A DNA stretch of 64,000 nt from Anaerolineae bacterium (GTDB lineage Bacteria; Chloroflexota; Anaerolineae; Aggregatilineales; Phototrophicaceae). Positions 50,035 to 58,594 of this stretch are shown here, one piece after another. A program made the translations under genes and the position numbers. The notes under the pieces were generated by a model, which saw only the letters and a program-made list of their open reading frames with translations, searched no databases and was not told the DNA's origin. The stretch is taken from contig JAJEFB010000048.1 of assembly GCA_022820665.1 (NCBI GenBank), forward strand, positions 1 to 64,000. Direction: 5' to 3'. Position 1 is the first letter of the stretch. Every line of letters begins with the position of its first letter.

Positions 50035-51734
50035 TTTTCCGCGTCCATCTCCTTACGCCGAGCTTTAGTCGCTGCGAAATCGATTGCCATCTTCTCGACA
50101 TCAATGACCACGCCATAGTCGCGCGCCGCCGCTTTCGGCGAGACATAACCTTGCCGCGCATCATCCAGGACGCGCCGCGGCTCGCGCAGGTATGGCGGAC
50201 CGTATCCGCCGCCGCCCGGCAGTTTCAGCGTCACGCGCTGTCCGGGCTTCAAGACATAATGAGACTTGGGATGAGGATAGCCCCCATCGGAGAGCGCAAC
50301 CTCGCCGGTGGCGCCGGGCTCCCCGCCCAAAAGGCCCGCCGCCGCATTGCCGGTGCGGTCATACATGCAGGAATGATTGGCGTTCATGCCCGTGATGATT
50401 TCCATCTCCATTTCTTGCCCGAGCCCGCCGCGGAAACGACCCGCTCCGCCGGAATCGGGACGCAGTTCGCGGCGGCGCATGAGCAGGGGCGCGGCGGTCT
50501 CGATCGCTTCTACCGGTACGCCCATAATACCACTGGGAAAGGCGGTAGCGGAAAGACCGTCGCGGTCGTGGGCGGCGCCCATGCCACCAGCGGAGAAGAA
50601 AACATAGGCAAATTCCTCACCCGCCGCATCCACCCCATCCATCATCGTGTTCCACAAGCCGGCGGAGCCATTGGCAATCACCTGCCGGGGCACTACTTCC
50701 GCCAAAGCTGTCAGCAGCGGCTGACTGACAAAGTGGCCGATCAAATGGCGGGCGCTCACCGGCGCCGGTCGGCGACAATTCAGTATGGAGCCGAGCGGCG
50801 CGCGCACCTCGATCGGCCGGAAGGCGCCTTCGTTATTGGGGATGCCTGGCGCCAAGGCCGCCATCAAGGTGTAGGTGGTATAAGCATGCGTATAATTCAA
50901 AACGACGTTGATGCCGCGATCGACTTGCGGCGAGGACCCTTCATAATCGACCTTCAACGCGTCTCCCGCGACGGTCAGGGCGCAGGCGATTTTCAGCGGC
51001 TCGTCGAAGCCGTCGATGCCGATTTCGTCTCGGTAGACGCCGTCGGGCAAGGCGCTTATCGCTGCTCGAAGGGCGCGCTCTGTTCGATCGAGGATCTGCG
51101 TTGAGACTTCTTCGATATCGGGCAGGGCATATTCCTCGAGCATTTCGATCAGCTTGCGCGCGCCCACTTGATTGCCGACTTGCTGAGCATAGATGTCGCC
51201 GATCACTTGATCGGGCACGCGCACATTGGCGCGGATGATTTCGATCAATTCTTGATTGACTTCGCCCGCCTTGAATAGTTTCATCAGCGGGATCGCCAAA
51301 CCCTCTTCGTAGAGCGAACGCGCGTCTCCGCCCATGGTCGCGCCGCCGATGTCGACGGCATGGCAAGTGTTGGCGAACCAAGCCACGCCGCGTCCGCGAT
51401 AAAAGACTGGCGAGACAATAGTCAGATCGAAGAGGTGGCCCGAGGCTTCCCAAGGGTCGTTGGTAATCAAGGTGTCGCCGGGGTTCAGGCTGTCAATGGG
51501 GTGCTTCGGCACGATGTACTTGCGGACGCAATTCGCCATGGTGTTGATATGACCCGGCGTGCCGGTAACAGACTGGGCGATCATATTACCGTCGCGGTCG
51601 AAGACCCCGGCGGACAGATCCCCCGCTTCGCGCACGACAGTGGTAAAGGAAGAATGGATCAAAGCCGCGGCTTGCTCGTCCACGACCGAGATCAAGCGGC
51701 TCCAGATCACTTCCAGCGTAATGGGATCGATCAT
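50031..51734 (-). CDS. hyuB: Hydantoinase/oxoprolinase B-type subunit
   Basis: A 567-residue HyuB/N-methylhydantoinase B family protein. The opening IDPITLEVIWSRL and the REAGDLSAGVFDRDGNMIAQS segment are typical, as are the Gly-rich GGAGRFRGGLGQEMEMEI and KLPGGGGYGPP near the end. With HyuA it forms an ATP-dependent enzyme that opens hydantoin-like rings or, in other branches, carboxylates ketones. Start at ATG 51734 with GGGGGA upstream. It overlaps hyuA by four bases and the oxidase gene by four bases. Confidence 0.86.
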   Translation of the reverse strand: MIDPITLEVIWSRLISVVDEQAAALIHSSFTTVVREAGDLSAGVFDRDGNMIAQSVTGTPGHINTMANCVRKYIVPKHPIDSLNPGDTLITNDPWEASGHLFDLTIVSPVFYRGRGVAWFANTCHAVDIGGATMGGDARSLYEEGLAIPLMKLFKAGEVNQELIEIIRANVRVPDQVIGDIYAQQVGNQVGARKLIEMLEEYALPDIEEVSTQILDRTERALRAAISALPDGVYRDEIGIDGFDEPLKIACALTVAGDALKVDYEGSSPQVDRGINVVLNYTHAYTTYTLMAALAPGIPNNEGAFRPIEVRAPLGSILNCRRPAPVSARHLIGHFVSQPLLTALAEVVPRQVIANGSAGLWNTMMDGVDAAGEEFAYVFFSAGGMGAAHDRDGLSATAFPSGIMGVPVEAIETAAPLLMRRRELRPDSGGAGRFRGGLGQEMEMEIITGMNANHSCMYDRTGNAAAGLLGGEPGATGEVALSDGGYPHPKSHYVLKPGQRVTLKLPGGGGYGPPYLREPRRVLDDARQGYVSPKAAARDYGVVIDVEKMAIDFAATKARRKEMDAEK

Positions 51735-53824
51735 CGCTCGTCCCCCTGTAACAGCAAGAGGCATCCGCCAGCGGCTGTCCGCGCCGTCCACCCGGGCAAG
51801 ACCACGGTTGTGGAAGCCGCTTCTTCAATGATCATGGGACCGTCGGCGCTCCACTCTTCGCTCAGTTGATCGCGCCGGAAGACAGGTGTTTGGCGCGCGG
51901 GCGCATCGGCCTCAAAGCGAACCGGTCGGCAGGCTATCGGGGCATCGGTGGCGGCTGCCGCAGACCGCAAGGAAAGCGCTTCGATTTGCGGCGCCGGTCC
52001 CGTGATTAGCACCCGCCAGTTGACAGCTTCAATCGGCACACCCTCCGCCAGTTGTCCATAGAAGCGATGATACTCCGCTTCGAATGCGCGTTTCATGGAA
52101 GCGATGTGATCCCCATCGAGTACTTGCATCGGGAAGGGCACGCGCACTTCATAACCCTGCCCGACATAACGCATGTCGATGCTGAGTTGCACCGAAATGT
52201 CATCTGCCGGGACTCCAGCGCTTTCGACAATCCCACAGCCTTCCCTTTCCAAACCGCGCAAGATGCCATTGAGTTCGCGCAGGTCCAGTTCGGTCAGTTT
52301 GGCGACATAGCTGCGCGTGAAATCGAAGGCGATAGGCGCGGTCAGGAATCCAAATGCCGAACCGACGCCCGCCAGGGGCGGGATGATGATACGCCGGATG
52401 CCCAGTCCGCCCGCCACGCCACAGGCATGCACCGGTCCGGCGCCCCCCGTCGCGACCATGCTGTAACGTCGAAGCTCCAGCCCGCGTTCCGCCGCGTGTA
52501 CGCGCGCGGCCGCGGCCATGTTCTCATTCACCAGTTGATGAACGCCCCAAGCCAGGCGATCGACTGACAATTCGAGCGCGGCTGCCAAGCCTTCAAAGGA
52601 GCGGCGCGCCAGATCGACATCCAGCGGCAGGCTGCCGCCCGCAAAGTACTCGGGGTTGAGATAGCCGAGCAGCAGATCGGCATCGGTTACAGTCGGCTCT
52701 GCGCCGCCGCGCGCATAAGCCGCCGGACCCGGGTCGGAGCCCGCGCTTTGCGGACCCACCCCCGGCAAGCCCAGCCGATTCAGATGCGCGATGCTGCCCC
52801 CGCCGGCGCCAATTTCGATCATCTCGATCATCGGTACCATCAGGGGCAATCCGCTGCCGCGCTTGAAGCGATGGACATGCGCCACTTCGGAAGTATTACT
52901 GACCGTCAACTCGCCATCGCGCGTAAGAACGGCTTTTGCCGTTGTGCCGCCCATATCAAAAGCCAGCACGTCGCTATCGTCCAGTTGCTTGCCCCAATAG
53001 AGGCCCGCCAGCGCGCCGCCCGCGGGTCCACTTTCCACCAGGCGCACTGGAAAGGCTCTGGCCGCGTCAACGGTGGTGGTGCCTCCGCTGCTGAGCATGA
53101 TATTCAGAGGCGCTTCAATGCCGCTGCGGCGCAGCCCATCATCCAGGCGCGTCAGATAGCGTTCGGTGATCGGTTGCACATAGGCATTGGCGACGGTGGT
53201 GGACGCGCGCGGGTATTCACGCATGCCCGGCGCTACTTGATGCGATACGGAAACGGGGACGCCGGTCAAGCGCGCCTTGACCTGATCCAGCGCGGCCAAT
53301 TCATGCGCCGGGTTGGTGTAGGCGTGCAAGAAACAGATAGCCAGCGCTTCGATATCTTCTTCCTCCAGTTGGGCGCAAATGCCTCCCAAGGCATCCAAAT
53401 CAAGTTCTTGCCAGATTCGTCCATCAGCCAGGACACGCTCCGGGACGTCGAAGCGCAGTCGACGTTCCACCAGGGGAGCCGGTTTCACCAGCGCCAGGTC
53501 GTACATATCGTAGCGGCCCTCGTTGCCAATCTCGAGCGCGTCGCGAAAGCCGGCAGTGGTCAGCAAAGCGGTCTTGGCGCCTTTGCGTTCGATCAAGGTA
53601 TTGGTGATGAGCGTGGTGCCATGCGTCACATATCGGATAGCATCTGGCGAAATGCTATGGGCTTCCAGCAAGTGTCTTATCCCGTCAAGGACTGCGGCAG
53701 ACGGATCAGGATAGGACGTCAAGAGCTTTTCCACCCATATTTGACGGCTCTGCGGATCAAAAGCGACAATATCAGTGAAGGTGCCGCCAATATCAACCGC
53801 AAGCAGGGACTCCGACAAACTCAT
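51731..53824 (-). CDS. hyuA: Hydantoinase/oxoprolinase A-type subunit
   Basis: A 697-residue HyuA family protein with the actin/ASKHA fold. AVDIGGTFTDIV (9-20) is the first phosphate loop, YVTHGTTLITNTLIERKG (64-81) the hydantoinase signature and AFDMGGTTAKAVL the second loop; GIGGGSIAHL-type sequence (GAGGGSIAHLNRLG) follows. It supplies the ATP-using half of the complex. ATG 53824 is chosen by the domain limit; the longer frame adds 51 residues of no quality. It is the first gene of the four-gene operon. Confidence 0.87.
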   Translation of the reverse strand: MSLSESLLAVDIGGTFTDIVAFDPQSRQIWVEKLLTSYPDPSAAVLDGIRHLLEAHSISPDAIRYVTHGTTLITNTLIERKGAKTALLTTAGFRDALEIGNEGRYDMYDLALVKPAPLVERRLRFDVPERVLADGRIWQELDLDALGGICAQLEEEDIEALAICFLHAYTNPAHELAALDQVKARLTGVPVSVSHQVAPGMREYPRASTTVANAYVQPITERYLTRLDDGLRRSGIEAPLNIMLSSGGTTTVDAARAFPVRLVESGPAGGALAGLYWGKQLDDSDVLAFDMGGTTAKAVLTRDGELTVSNTSEVAHVHRFKRGSGLPLMVPMIEMIEIGAGGGSIAHLNRLGLPGVGPQSAGSDPGPAAYARGGAEPTVTDADLLLGYLNPEYFAGGSLPLDVDLARRSFEGLAAALELSVDRLAWGVHQLVNENMAAAARVHAAERGLELRRYSMVATGGAGPVHACGVAGGLGIRRIIIPPLAGVGSAFGFLTAPIAFDFTRSYVAKLTELDLRELNGILRGLEREGCGIVESAGVPADDISVQLSIDMRYVGQGYEVRVPFPMQVLDGDHIASMKRAFEAEYHRFYGQLAEGVPIEAVNWRVLITGPAPQIEALSLRSAAAATDAPIACRPVRFEADAPARQTPVFRRDQLSEEWSADGPMIIEEAASTTVVLPGWTARTAAGGCLLLLQGDER

Positions 53825-53977
53825 GCGAGATCCAGCCTCTCGATGGGATGCTTCAAATCGCCCGTCATCATAGTCATTGCGCCGAAGGCTGTCAAGCAAA
53901 GCGGCTGCTGCTCGTGACCAGCGCCAGGGCAAAGCAACTATGCCACATTTGACATGGGCGGATTCACCATTCGGCAC

Positions 53978-54007
53978 TTGAAAAGAGTCGCGATATTATG
54001 TTAGAAT
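53978..54007 (+). promoter_or_regulatory. Promoter for the small membrane protein genes
   Basis: TTGAAA (53978-53983), spacer 18, TAGAAT (54002-54007), followed by AAAGGG (54020-54025) before the first coding frame. Moderate match. Confidence 0.45.
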
Positions 54008-54034
54008 AAAGTATCAATAAAGGGATTAATAAGT

Positions 54035-54481
54035 TTGTATCAGCAGTCTCAACACCCCCTGACACATATCACCATATGGGCAGGTTTGAGTATTGGCCTG
54101 CCTTTGCTGCCGATTTTGGTGGGCGTACTCATTGCGCTGCTGCAGCGGGCGGAAATCTCTCTTCTAAATCTGCTTGATGGCATCGAGCTTTTTCTCATAG
54201 CCCTGTGGTTAGTTACGGCGACGAATGTGGATTTGTCGAGGTTCCGGTTTTCCTGAGCAAAGCCTTTTCAATTCACCTTGATTGCGCTGGGCGTGCTTAA
54301 CTTGATATTCTTGACACTCGTATACGTAAACAACCGTGCGCGCAGCTTGGACTTTGATTCGGATACTACCATAGGTCTGGCATTGGGGCACTTTATCTTT
54401 ATTGTGACCATTTCTATTATGCTTCAACTCTACATGAGTTACGTGCGTTACCAAACGTCGAGCGAAGGAGAATTACAATGA
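54035..54481 (+). pseudogene. Four-helix membrane protein split by an in-frame TGA
   Basis: A 149-codon frame begins with TTG at 54035 (AAAGGG at 54020) and runs to the stop at 54479-54481. Codon 74 is TGA (54254-54256). On both sides the frame reads as membrane protein: two helices before it (ITIWAGLSIGLPLLPILVGV; LFLIALWLVTAT) and two after it (LIALGVLNLIFLTLVYV; LGHFIFIVTISIMLQLYM). The seven codons after the TGA are also plausible. Either a single gene has taken a nonsense change, or two two-helix proteins are made; the second would need an unsupported TTG at 54278. Function unknown. Confidence 0.6.
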
Positions 54482-54621
54482 GTAACGGTTTCGTGGTTGC
54501 AGTGCTATCCATTGAAGCCATGATCGCAATATGGGTAGTCTTCTATGTCGTTCACGCCATCTGGTCGGACAAAGATCGCGATATCTTCATTCGAAAGAAA
54601 AAACGTCAACAAGAAAAGTAG
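54478..54621 (+). CDS. 47-residue single-span membrane protein
   Basis: A small gene with AGGAG six bases before the ATG; its start overlaps the previous stop (ATGA). The product has one membrane helix (VVAVLSIEAMIAIWVVFYVV, about 6-25) and a highly charged C-terminal tail (SDKDRDIFIRKKKRQQEK), so the tail should face the cytoplasm. The good ribosome-binding site and coupling argue that it is real. No family is recognised. Confidence 0.65.
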   Translation: MSNGFVVAVLSIEAMIAIWVVFYVVHAIWSDKDRDIFIRKKKRQQEK

Positions 54622-54928
54622 GTTGGATTATTCGCTGTCCTTCGGATTCTTTGTCTCATACCGGCTGTGAGTATCAATCAAAGGGGCTTACATGCAGAAG
54701 CGCCAAAGCAGCAGACAAGCCGCGCTTCGGTGTCACCTTGCTGGAGGTTCCGGAGTTGTTACTGAACGGCGCTTTGCCGGCGTACTCTGGCGCGTCGTCA
54801 ATGTGAAGGACCTATGACGGCTGGTCGAGTGGCTTCTTCGTGGGCTTCGCCAGGTGTACTATGCTTGGGATGCGCGTCTTTGGACATACTATCCCTTCAG
54901 CGTGTCGATTTTAATTGCCTTTTCGTTA
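54622..54928. other. Intergenic region with a doubtful ORF remnant
   Basis: No convincing gene. An ATG at 54692 with AAAGGGG upstream opens 41 Arg-rich codons ending in TGA (54815-54817). Confidence 0.4.
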
Positions 54929-54985
54929 TCATTCTTTCACTATTTCCACGAAATCAATAAGATTCATAGATGGCATTTGAAATGA
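54818..54985 (+). pseudogene. Possible membrane-protein remnant after an in-frame TGA
   Basis: In the same frame as the 41-codon ORF at 54692, the 55 codons after its TGA read RLVEWLLRGLRQVYYAWDAR then a hydrophobic stretch LWTYYPFSVSILIAFSLSFF, like a membrane helix. No start codon or ribosome-binding site serves this part alone, and it overlaps the end of the opposite retropepsin gene. It may be a decayed gene or chance. Confidence 0.25.
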
Positions 54986-55393
54986 AAACACGGTAGCGCC
55001 ATCTCGATTCGTAACTGCAAAATCACCCATGTTGATGATATCCATTCCAATTAACACATCGCATCCCGGGAGAACACCTTGTGTTACCCTGACCTGTGCA
55101 AACTCCACCCTGTTAGGCAGCCCAAGATTAACGTAGTAAACGGGCACGTGGGCACTGCCCTGCGCATGGAAAACCACGGAAGTTCCCTCAGGCCGCAGAT
55201 CGAGTCTTGTGGCGACGTTCTCTGTTATCACGCTTGAAGTTGCTCCCGTATCCCATAAGGCATTGAATTCCGACTTAGGGGGTGCAACTGCTTCTTCTTG
55301 AGGCAACCACGCAGCAGATACAAAGCACTTGGTCAAGAGCCTGTTTCGTAATCTGTCATATTTTCTTGTAAAACTGTGTTTGCCTCGTATCAT
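54929..55393 (-). CDS. Retropepsin-like aspartic protease
   Basis: A 154-residue protein with one aspartic-protease half. DTGATSSVI (48-56) is the active-site DTG motif, and VLIGMDIINMGDF near 114-126 matches the hydrophobic-Gly segment that ends such domains. A single half implies a homodimer. There is no signal peptide. It overlaps the DUF5678-like gene by four bases, a pairing seen in other bacteria. Its substrate is unknown. Confidence 0.75.
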   Translation of the reverse strand: MIRGKHSFTRKYDRLRNRLLTKCFVSAAWLPQEEAVAPPKSEFNALWDTGATSSVITENVATRLDLRPEGTSVVFHAQGSAHVPVYYVNLGLPNRVEFAQVRVTQGVLPGCDVLIGMDIINMGDFAVTNRDGATVFSFQMPSMNLIDFVEIVKE

Positions 55394-55641
55394 TTGAAGA
55401 ATGCTGTGCCAGGAGTGGAAATAGTGACAATAAGCGAGTCGGGGTCTTTGCTGATTTCTTGCATCAAAACTGTACCCTTCTCGTGAGCAATGTACACTGT
55501 GTTAGCAGCCTGCAAGTAGTTATCAAATACGCCAAGCACCTCTTGGCCCTTTATAGCAACGAATTTACCGTCATTCTTCTCGGCCAATTCCTCGCGAATT
55601 TTGAGAAAATACTCGTACTCCTTCTTCAATGGCGTAGTCAT
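55390..55641 (-). CDS. DUF5678-like small protein
   Basis: An 83-residue protein. Residues 10-75 (IREELAEKNDGKFVAIKGQE, then VLGVFDNYLQAANTVYIA) fit the DUF5678 pattern, a small alpha/beta domain of unknown function often encoded next to retropepsin-like proteases. GAGGG precedes the ATG. It overlaps the protease gene downstream, so they are translated together and likely act together, perhaps as substrate or regulator and protease. Confidence 0.7.
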   Translation of the reverse strand: MTTPLKKEYEYFLKIREELAEKNDGKFVAIKGQEVLGVFDNYLQAANTVYIAHEKGTVLMQEISKDPDSLIVTISTPGTAFFK

Positions 55642-55757
55642 TTGAGCTACCCTCTCTCCCTTCTAACTAGATTGTACGTCAATGCGCGAGTCCACCAATA
55701 TCCAATATCTAAGAATATGTCAAGGAATTCTCGGCACTTTAGTATTTTGTCCCACAA

Positions 55758-57152
55758 TCAAAAGGCAACTTGCGAAAACCAGTGATCCGGCAAGGCTTCG
55801 CGTTCAGCAGCCAGCAACTCGCGCAGGATCGCATCGGCGTCAGCGATCGAGTTAGTCAGCGGATCAGTCATCATGGCGCGGCGCAGCAGCGCATAATCAC
55901 CTTTAACGACGGCTTCTGCTGTCAGTTCGTGGGTATCGAGAATTCCTTCCTGCATGCCACGAATGCCGCGCGGCATTTCGCCGACAGGGCGCGGCAAGGG
56001 TCCGTCCATGTCCAAGTCGCAAAGCAATTCAAGAAAGGCGTCATCGGCCATATTGCTCACGGCGCCCCGATTGTAGGTATTGATATAAAAGGGCTTTCCG
56101 AGCTTGCCGACCATGTTCTCGATGATGTCGGTGGCGTGGTCGGGACCAAACATAGTCATGTATTGGCTGATGGGCAACGCCCCACTGATGAAATCGTCGA
56201 CTTGCCGCCACATGGCGTCATGGCGGACGTAGCGCATGTCCGTTTCCCATATCGACAGGGGCGGAATGGCGTCGGGCAAGACGCCATGACCTTGATAGAA
56301 GCGCAGATATTCCTTGGTATGCGATACGCAGACTGGAATGACGCCAAAGATTTCATATAGCTGATAGCCGATGGCATCGTTATGGATTGCCTTTGCGCTG
56401 CGGTCGCCATCCATTGTCTTGGTCACAACGCCGCGGCGCAGGGTCTCGGCGATTTGCGCTGAGACATCACGACCCTGAAATTCCGCCCGCAGCATCCAGG
56501 TGAAATGATTGACGCCGGCGATGCGCATGTCGAAGGCGCTGTCTAAATCGGCATTCCAATCGCCCGCACCGTCAATGATGCCAGCGTGCCTGGCATAACG
56601 AATCTTCACATGGGGCATGTGCAGGGAATCGCAAAGAGCCAGGCTCTTGACCTCTGGCGCATAGCGCGCGATTGCCATACCGTTGACGGCGCTGGGATTG
56701 ATATAATTGATCACCCAGGCATCCGGGCAAAGCCGCTCGATATCGGCAAGGCAATCCATGATCAAGGGCAACTCGCGCATAGTCCGAAAGATGCCGCCGG
56801 GACCGATCGTATCGCCGCTGCACATGCGAATGCCGTATTTTTCGCTGATCTGACAATCCAGCCCGCGAAAGCGAACGGTATCCTCGGCGAAGCTCAGCAC
56901 CACAAAGTCGGCATTGGGCAGGAGGTCTTTCCAGTCGCCAGCAACCTCGATACGCAGATCGACGCCGGCTTCGGCGACGACTTTTTGCGCAAGCAGTCCC
57001 ATTTTTTCCATGCGCTGGGGATCTTTGTCAACGAGCGATAGCGTACCGCGGTTCAAGTGTGGGGAATGAACCATCTGCCAGATGGCTTGCCGCCCGAAGA
57101 AAAGACTGCCCGAGCCGATAACCACTACTTTTGGACATTGGACATTGGACAT
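55758..57152 (-). CDS. Glycoside hydrolase family 4 (alpha-galactosidase/glucosidase-like)
   Basis: A 464-residue GH4 enzyme, which splits glycosides by an NAD+- and Mn2+-dependent oxidation-elimination route. The NAD-binding GSGSLFFGR (12-20) opens it, INYINPSAVNGMA (near 148-160) and ALCDSLHMPHVKI (near 171-183) hold metal and sugar contacts (Cys173 as expected metal ligand), and GVNHFTWML follows. Substrate type (alpha or beta, phosphorylated or not) cannot be told. Its start codon shares bases with the helicase stop (TAATG) and lies in a 7-base tandem repeat. Confidence 0.82.
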   Translation of the reverse strand: MSNVQCPKVVVIGSGSLFFGRQAIWQMVHSPHLNRGTLSLVDKDPQRMEKMGLLAQKVVAEAGVDLRIEVAGDWKDLLPNADFVVLSFAEDTVRFRGLDCQISEKYGIRMCSGDTIGPGGIFRTMRELPLIMDCLADIERLCPDAWVINYINPSAVNGMAIARYAPEVKSLALCDSLHMPHVKIRYARHAGIIDGAGDWNADLDSAFDMRIAGVNHFTWMLRAEFQGRDVSAQIAETLRRGVVTKTMDGDRSAKAIHNDAIGYQLYEIFGVIPVCVSHTKEYLRFYQGHGVLPDAIPPLSIWETDMRYVRHDAMWRQVDDFISGALPISQYMTMFGPDHATDIIENMVGKLGKPFYINTYNRGAVSNMADDAFLELLCDLDMDGPLPRPVGEMPRGIRGMQEGILDTHELTAEAVVKGDYALLRRAMMTDPLTNSIADADAILRELLAAEREALPDHWFSQVAF

Positions 57153-57153
57153 T
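57133..57153. repeat. Three tandem GGACATT units across the GH4 start codon
   Basis: GGACATT occurs three times in a row (57133-57153). On the minus strand this makes ATGTCCA repeats that encode residues 1-7 of the GH4 protein. A gain or loss of one unit would shift the frame relative to the first ATG, though the next ATG could rescue it. Confidence 0.7.
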
Positions 57154-58351
57154 ACCTTTTCCTCCTCCGGTGTCGATGTCTGCGCGTTTTGCTGGGAGGA
57201 TTGCTGGCTGGCGGCGGCGCTTCGAATTGCGATTTATAGGGATGATCCGGAACAATCGCAATGCGCTGACGGATGAGCTTTTCAATGTCCTTGAGGTACG
57301 CGCGTTCGTCGATATCGCAGAAGGAGTAAGCGATGCCGGAGGCGCCGGCGCGCGCGGTGCGCCCAATGCGATGCACATAACTTTCGGGGATATTGGGCAA
57401 ATCAAAGTTGATGACATGGGTCACGGCATCAATATCAAGTCCGCGGGCTGCGATATCGGTCGCCACCAGGATCGATGTTCGCCCGGACTTGAAGTTGGCC
57501 AGGGCGCGCGTCCGCGCTGTTTGCGATTTGTTTCCGTGAATCGCCTCGGCCGGGATACGGGCGCGGCTCAATTGTTTGGCAAGATTATTGGCGCGATGTT
57601 TGGTGCGGGTGAAGACCAGGACACGTTCGGAAGCGGAATCCTCCAGGATATGCTTGAGCAGCTTCCGCTTTTCGGTTCCTTCGACAAAAAATATCGACTG
57701 CGCGATCTTGTCGACGGTGGTTGCTTGCGGATCCACCTCGACCTTCACCGGCTTGATCAGGATATTCCTGCTCAAATCTTGAATCTCTTGCGGCATGGTA
57801 GCGGAAAATAGCAGGGTCTGGCGCTTTTGCGGCAGGGAGCGGATGATCCGCTTGACATCGTGGATGAAGCCCATATCCAACATGCGGTCGGCTTCATCAA
57901 GGACAAAGACTTCGACACGGTTCAGGCGAATGATTTTCTGATTCATCAGATCAAGCAAACGCCCCGGCGTCGCCACCAGAATATCGACGCCGCGTCGAAT
58001 GGCATCCACCTGCGGCTGTTGACCGACGCCGCCAAAGATCACGGCATGTCTGAGCCGGCTGAACTGGCTGAATCTGTCAAATTCTTCATCAATCTGCGCC
58101 GCCAGCTCACGTGTAGGCGCCAGCACGAGCACACGAATAAAGCCTCTGGCGGGATTGGCGTCCAGCGTTTGAATAATCGGCAAGACAAAGGCAGCGGTTT
58201 TCCCGGTGCCGGTTTGGGCGCAGCCTACAATATCCCTTCCATCCAAGATATGCGGTATGGTCCGAGATTGTATCGGCGTCGCTTCGGTATACCCGGCTTG
58301 CTTGACGATGCGAAGCAGGGATTTATTCACGTTCAGATTGTGAAATTGCAT
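57152..58351 (-). CDS. DEAD-box ATP-dependent RNA helicase
   Basis: A 399-residue RhlE-type helicase. The Q motif (ATPIQSRTIP), motif I AQTGTGKT (46-53), Ia PTRELAAQ, II DEAD (in VLDEADRMLDMGF), III SAT, and VI HRIGRTARAG are all present, with a basic tail (RRHRHRRRKR) for RNA binding. It acts in RNA folding, ribosome assembly or cold response. It begins at ATG 58351 and its stop overlaps the GH4 start. Confidence 0.9.
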   Translation of the reverse strand: MQFHNLNVNKSLLRIVKQAGYTEATPIQSRTIPHILDGRDIVGCAQTGTGKTAAFVLPIIQTLDANPARGFIRVLVLAPTRELAAQIDEEFDRFSQFSRLRHAVIFGGVGQQPQVDAIRRGVDILVATPGRLLDLMNQKIIRLNRVEVFVLDEADRMLDMGFIHDVKRIIRSLPQKRQTLLFSATMPQEIQDLSRNILIKPVKVEVDPQATTVDKIAQSIFFVEGTEKRKLLKHILEDSASERVLVFTRTKHRANNLAKQLSRARIPAEAIHGNKSQTARTRALANFKSGRTSILVATDIAARGLDIDAVTHVINFDLPNIPESYVHRIGRTARAGASGIAYSFCDIDERAYLKDIEKLIRQRIAIVPDHPYKSQFEAPPPASNPPSKTRRHRHRRRKR

Positions 58352-58594
58352 AAGGGTTTGGGTTTCTCGAATCTGTATTGGGGCAAGAACCTATTGTCGG
58401 ACAAGAACATGGATAATACCAGTACGGTCTTTTCCGGGTGTTAAGAGTGGCTTCAATCCGGCTTCGGTTTGCTTTGTCCTTTTCTGATGGTGAGCAGTTT
58501 TTTTGCATCGCCCGGATTTATCACATACGCGGGGGCGCGCGCTTGGTGTATCATGCTTTTGCTACCGGATAAGCACATGAAGGCAGGTAAAGAT

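Noticed and set aside
20514..54985. TGA read as a sense codon, suggested by the three in-frame TGA codons at 20921, 54254 and 54815
   Set aside because: Neighbouring genes stop at TGA, several with ATGA overlaps (fdhD, hyuB, the gene ending at 54481), and TGG is used normally for Trp. Nonsense mutation fits better.
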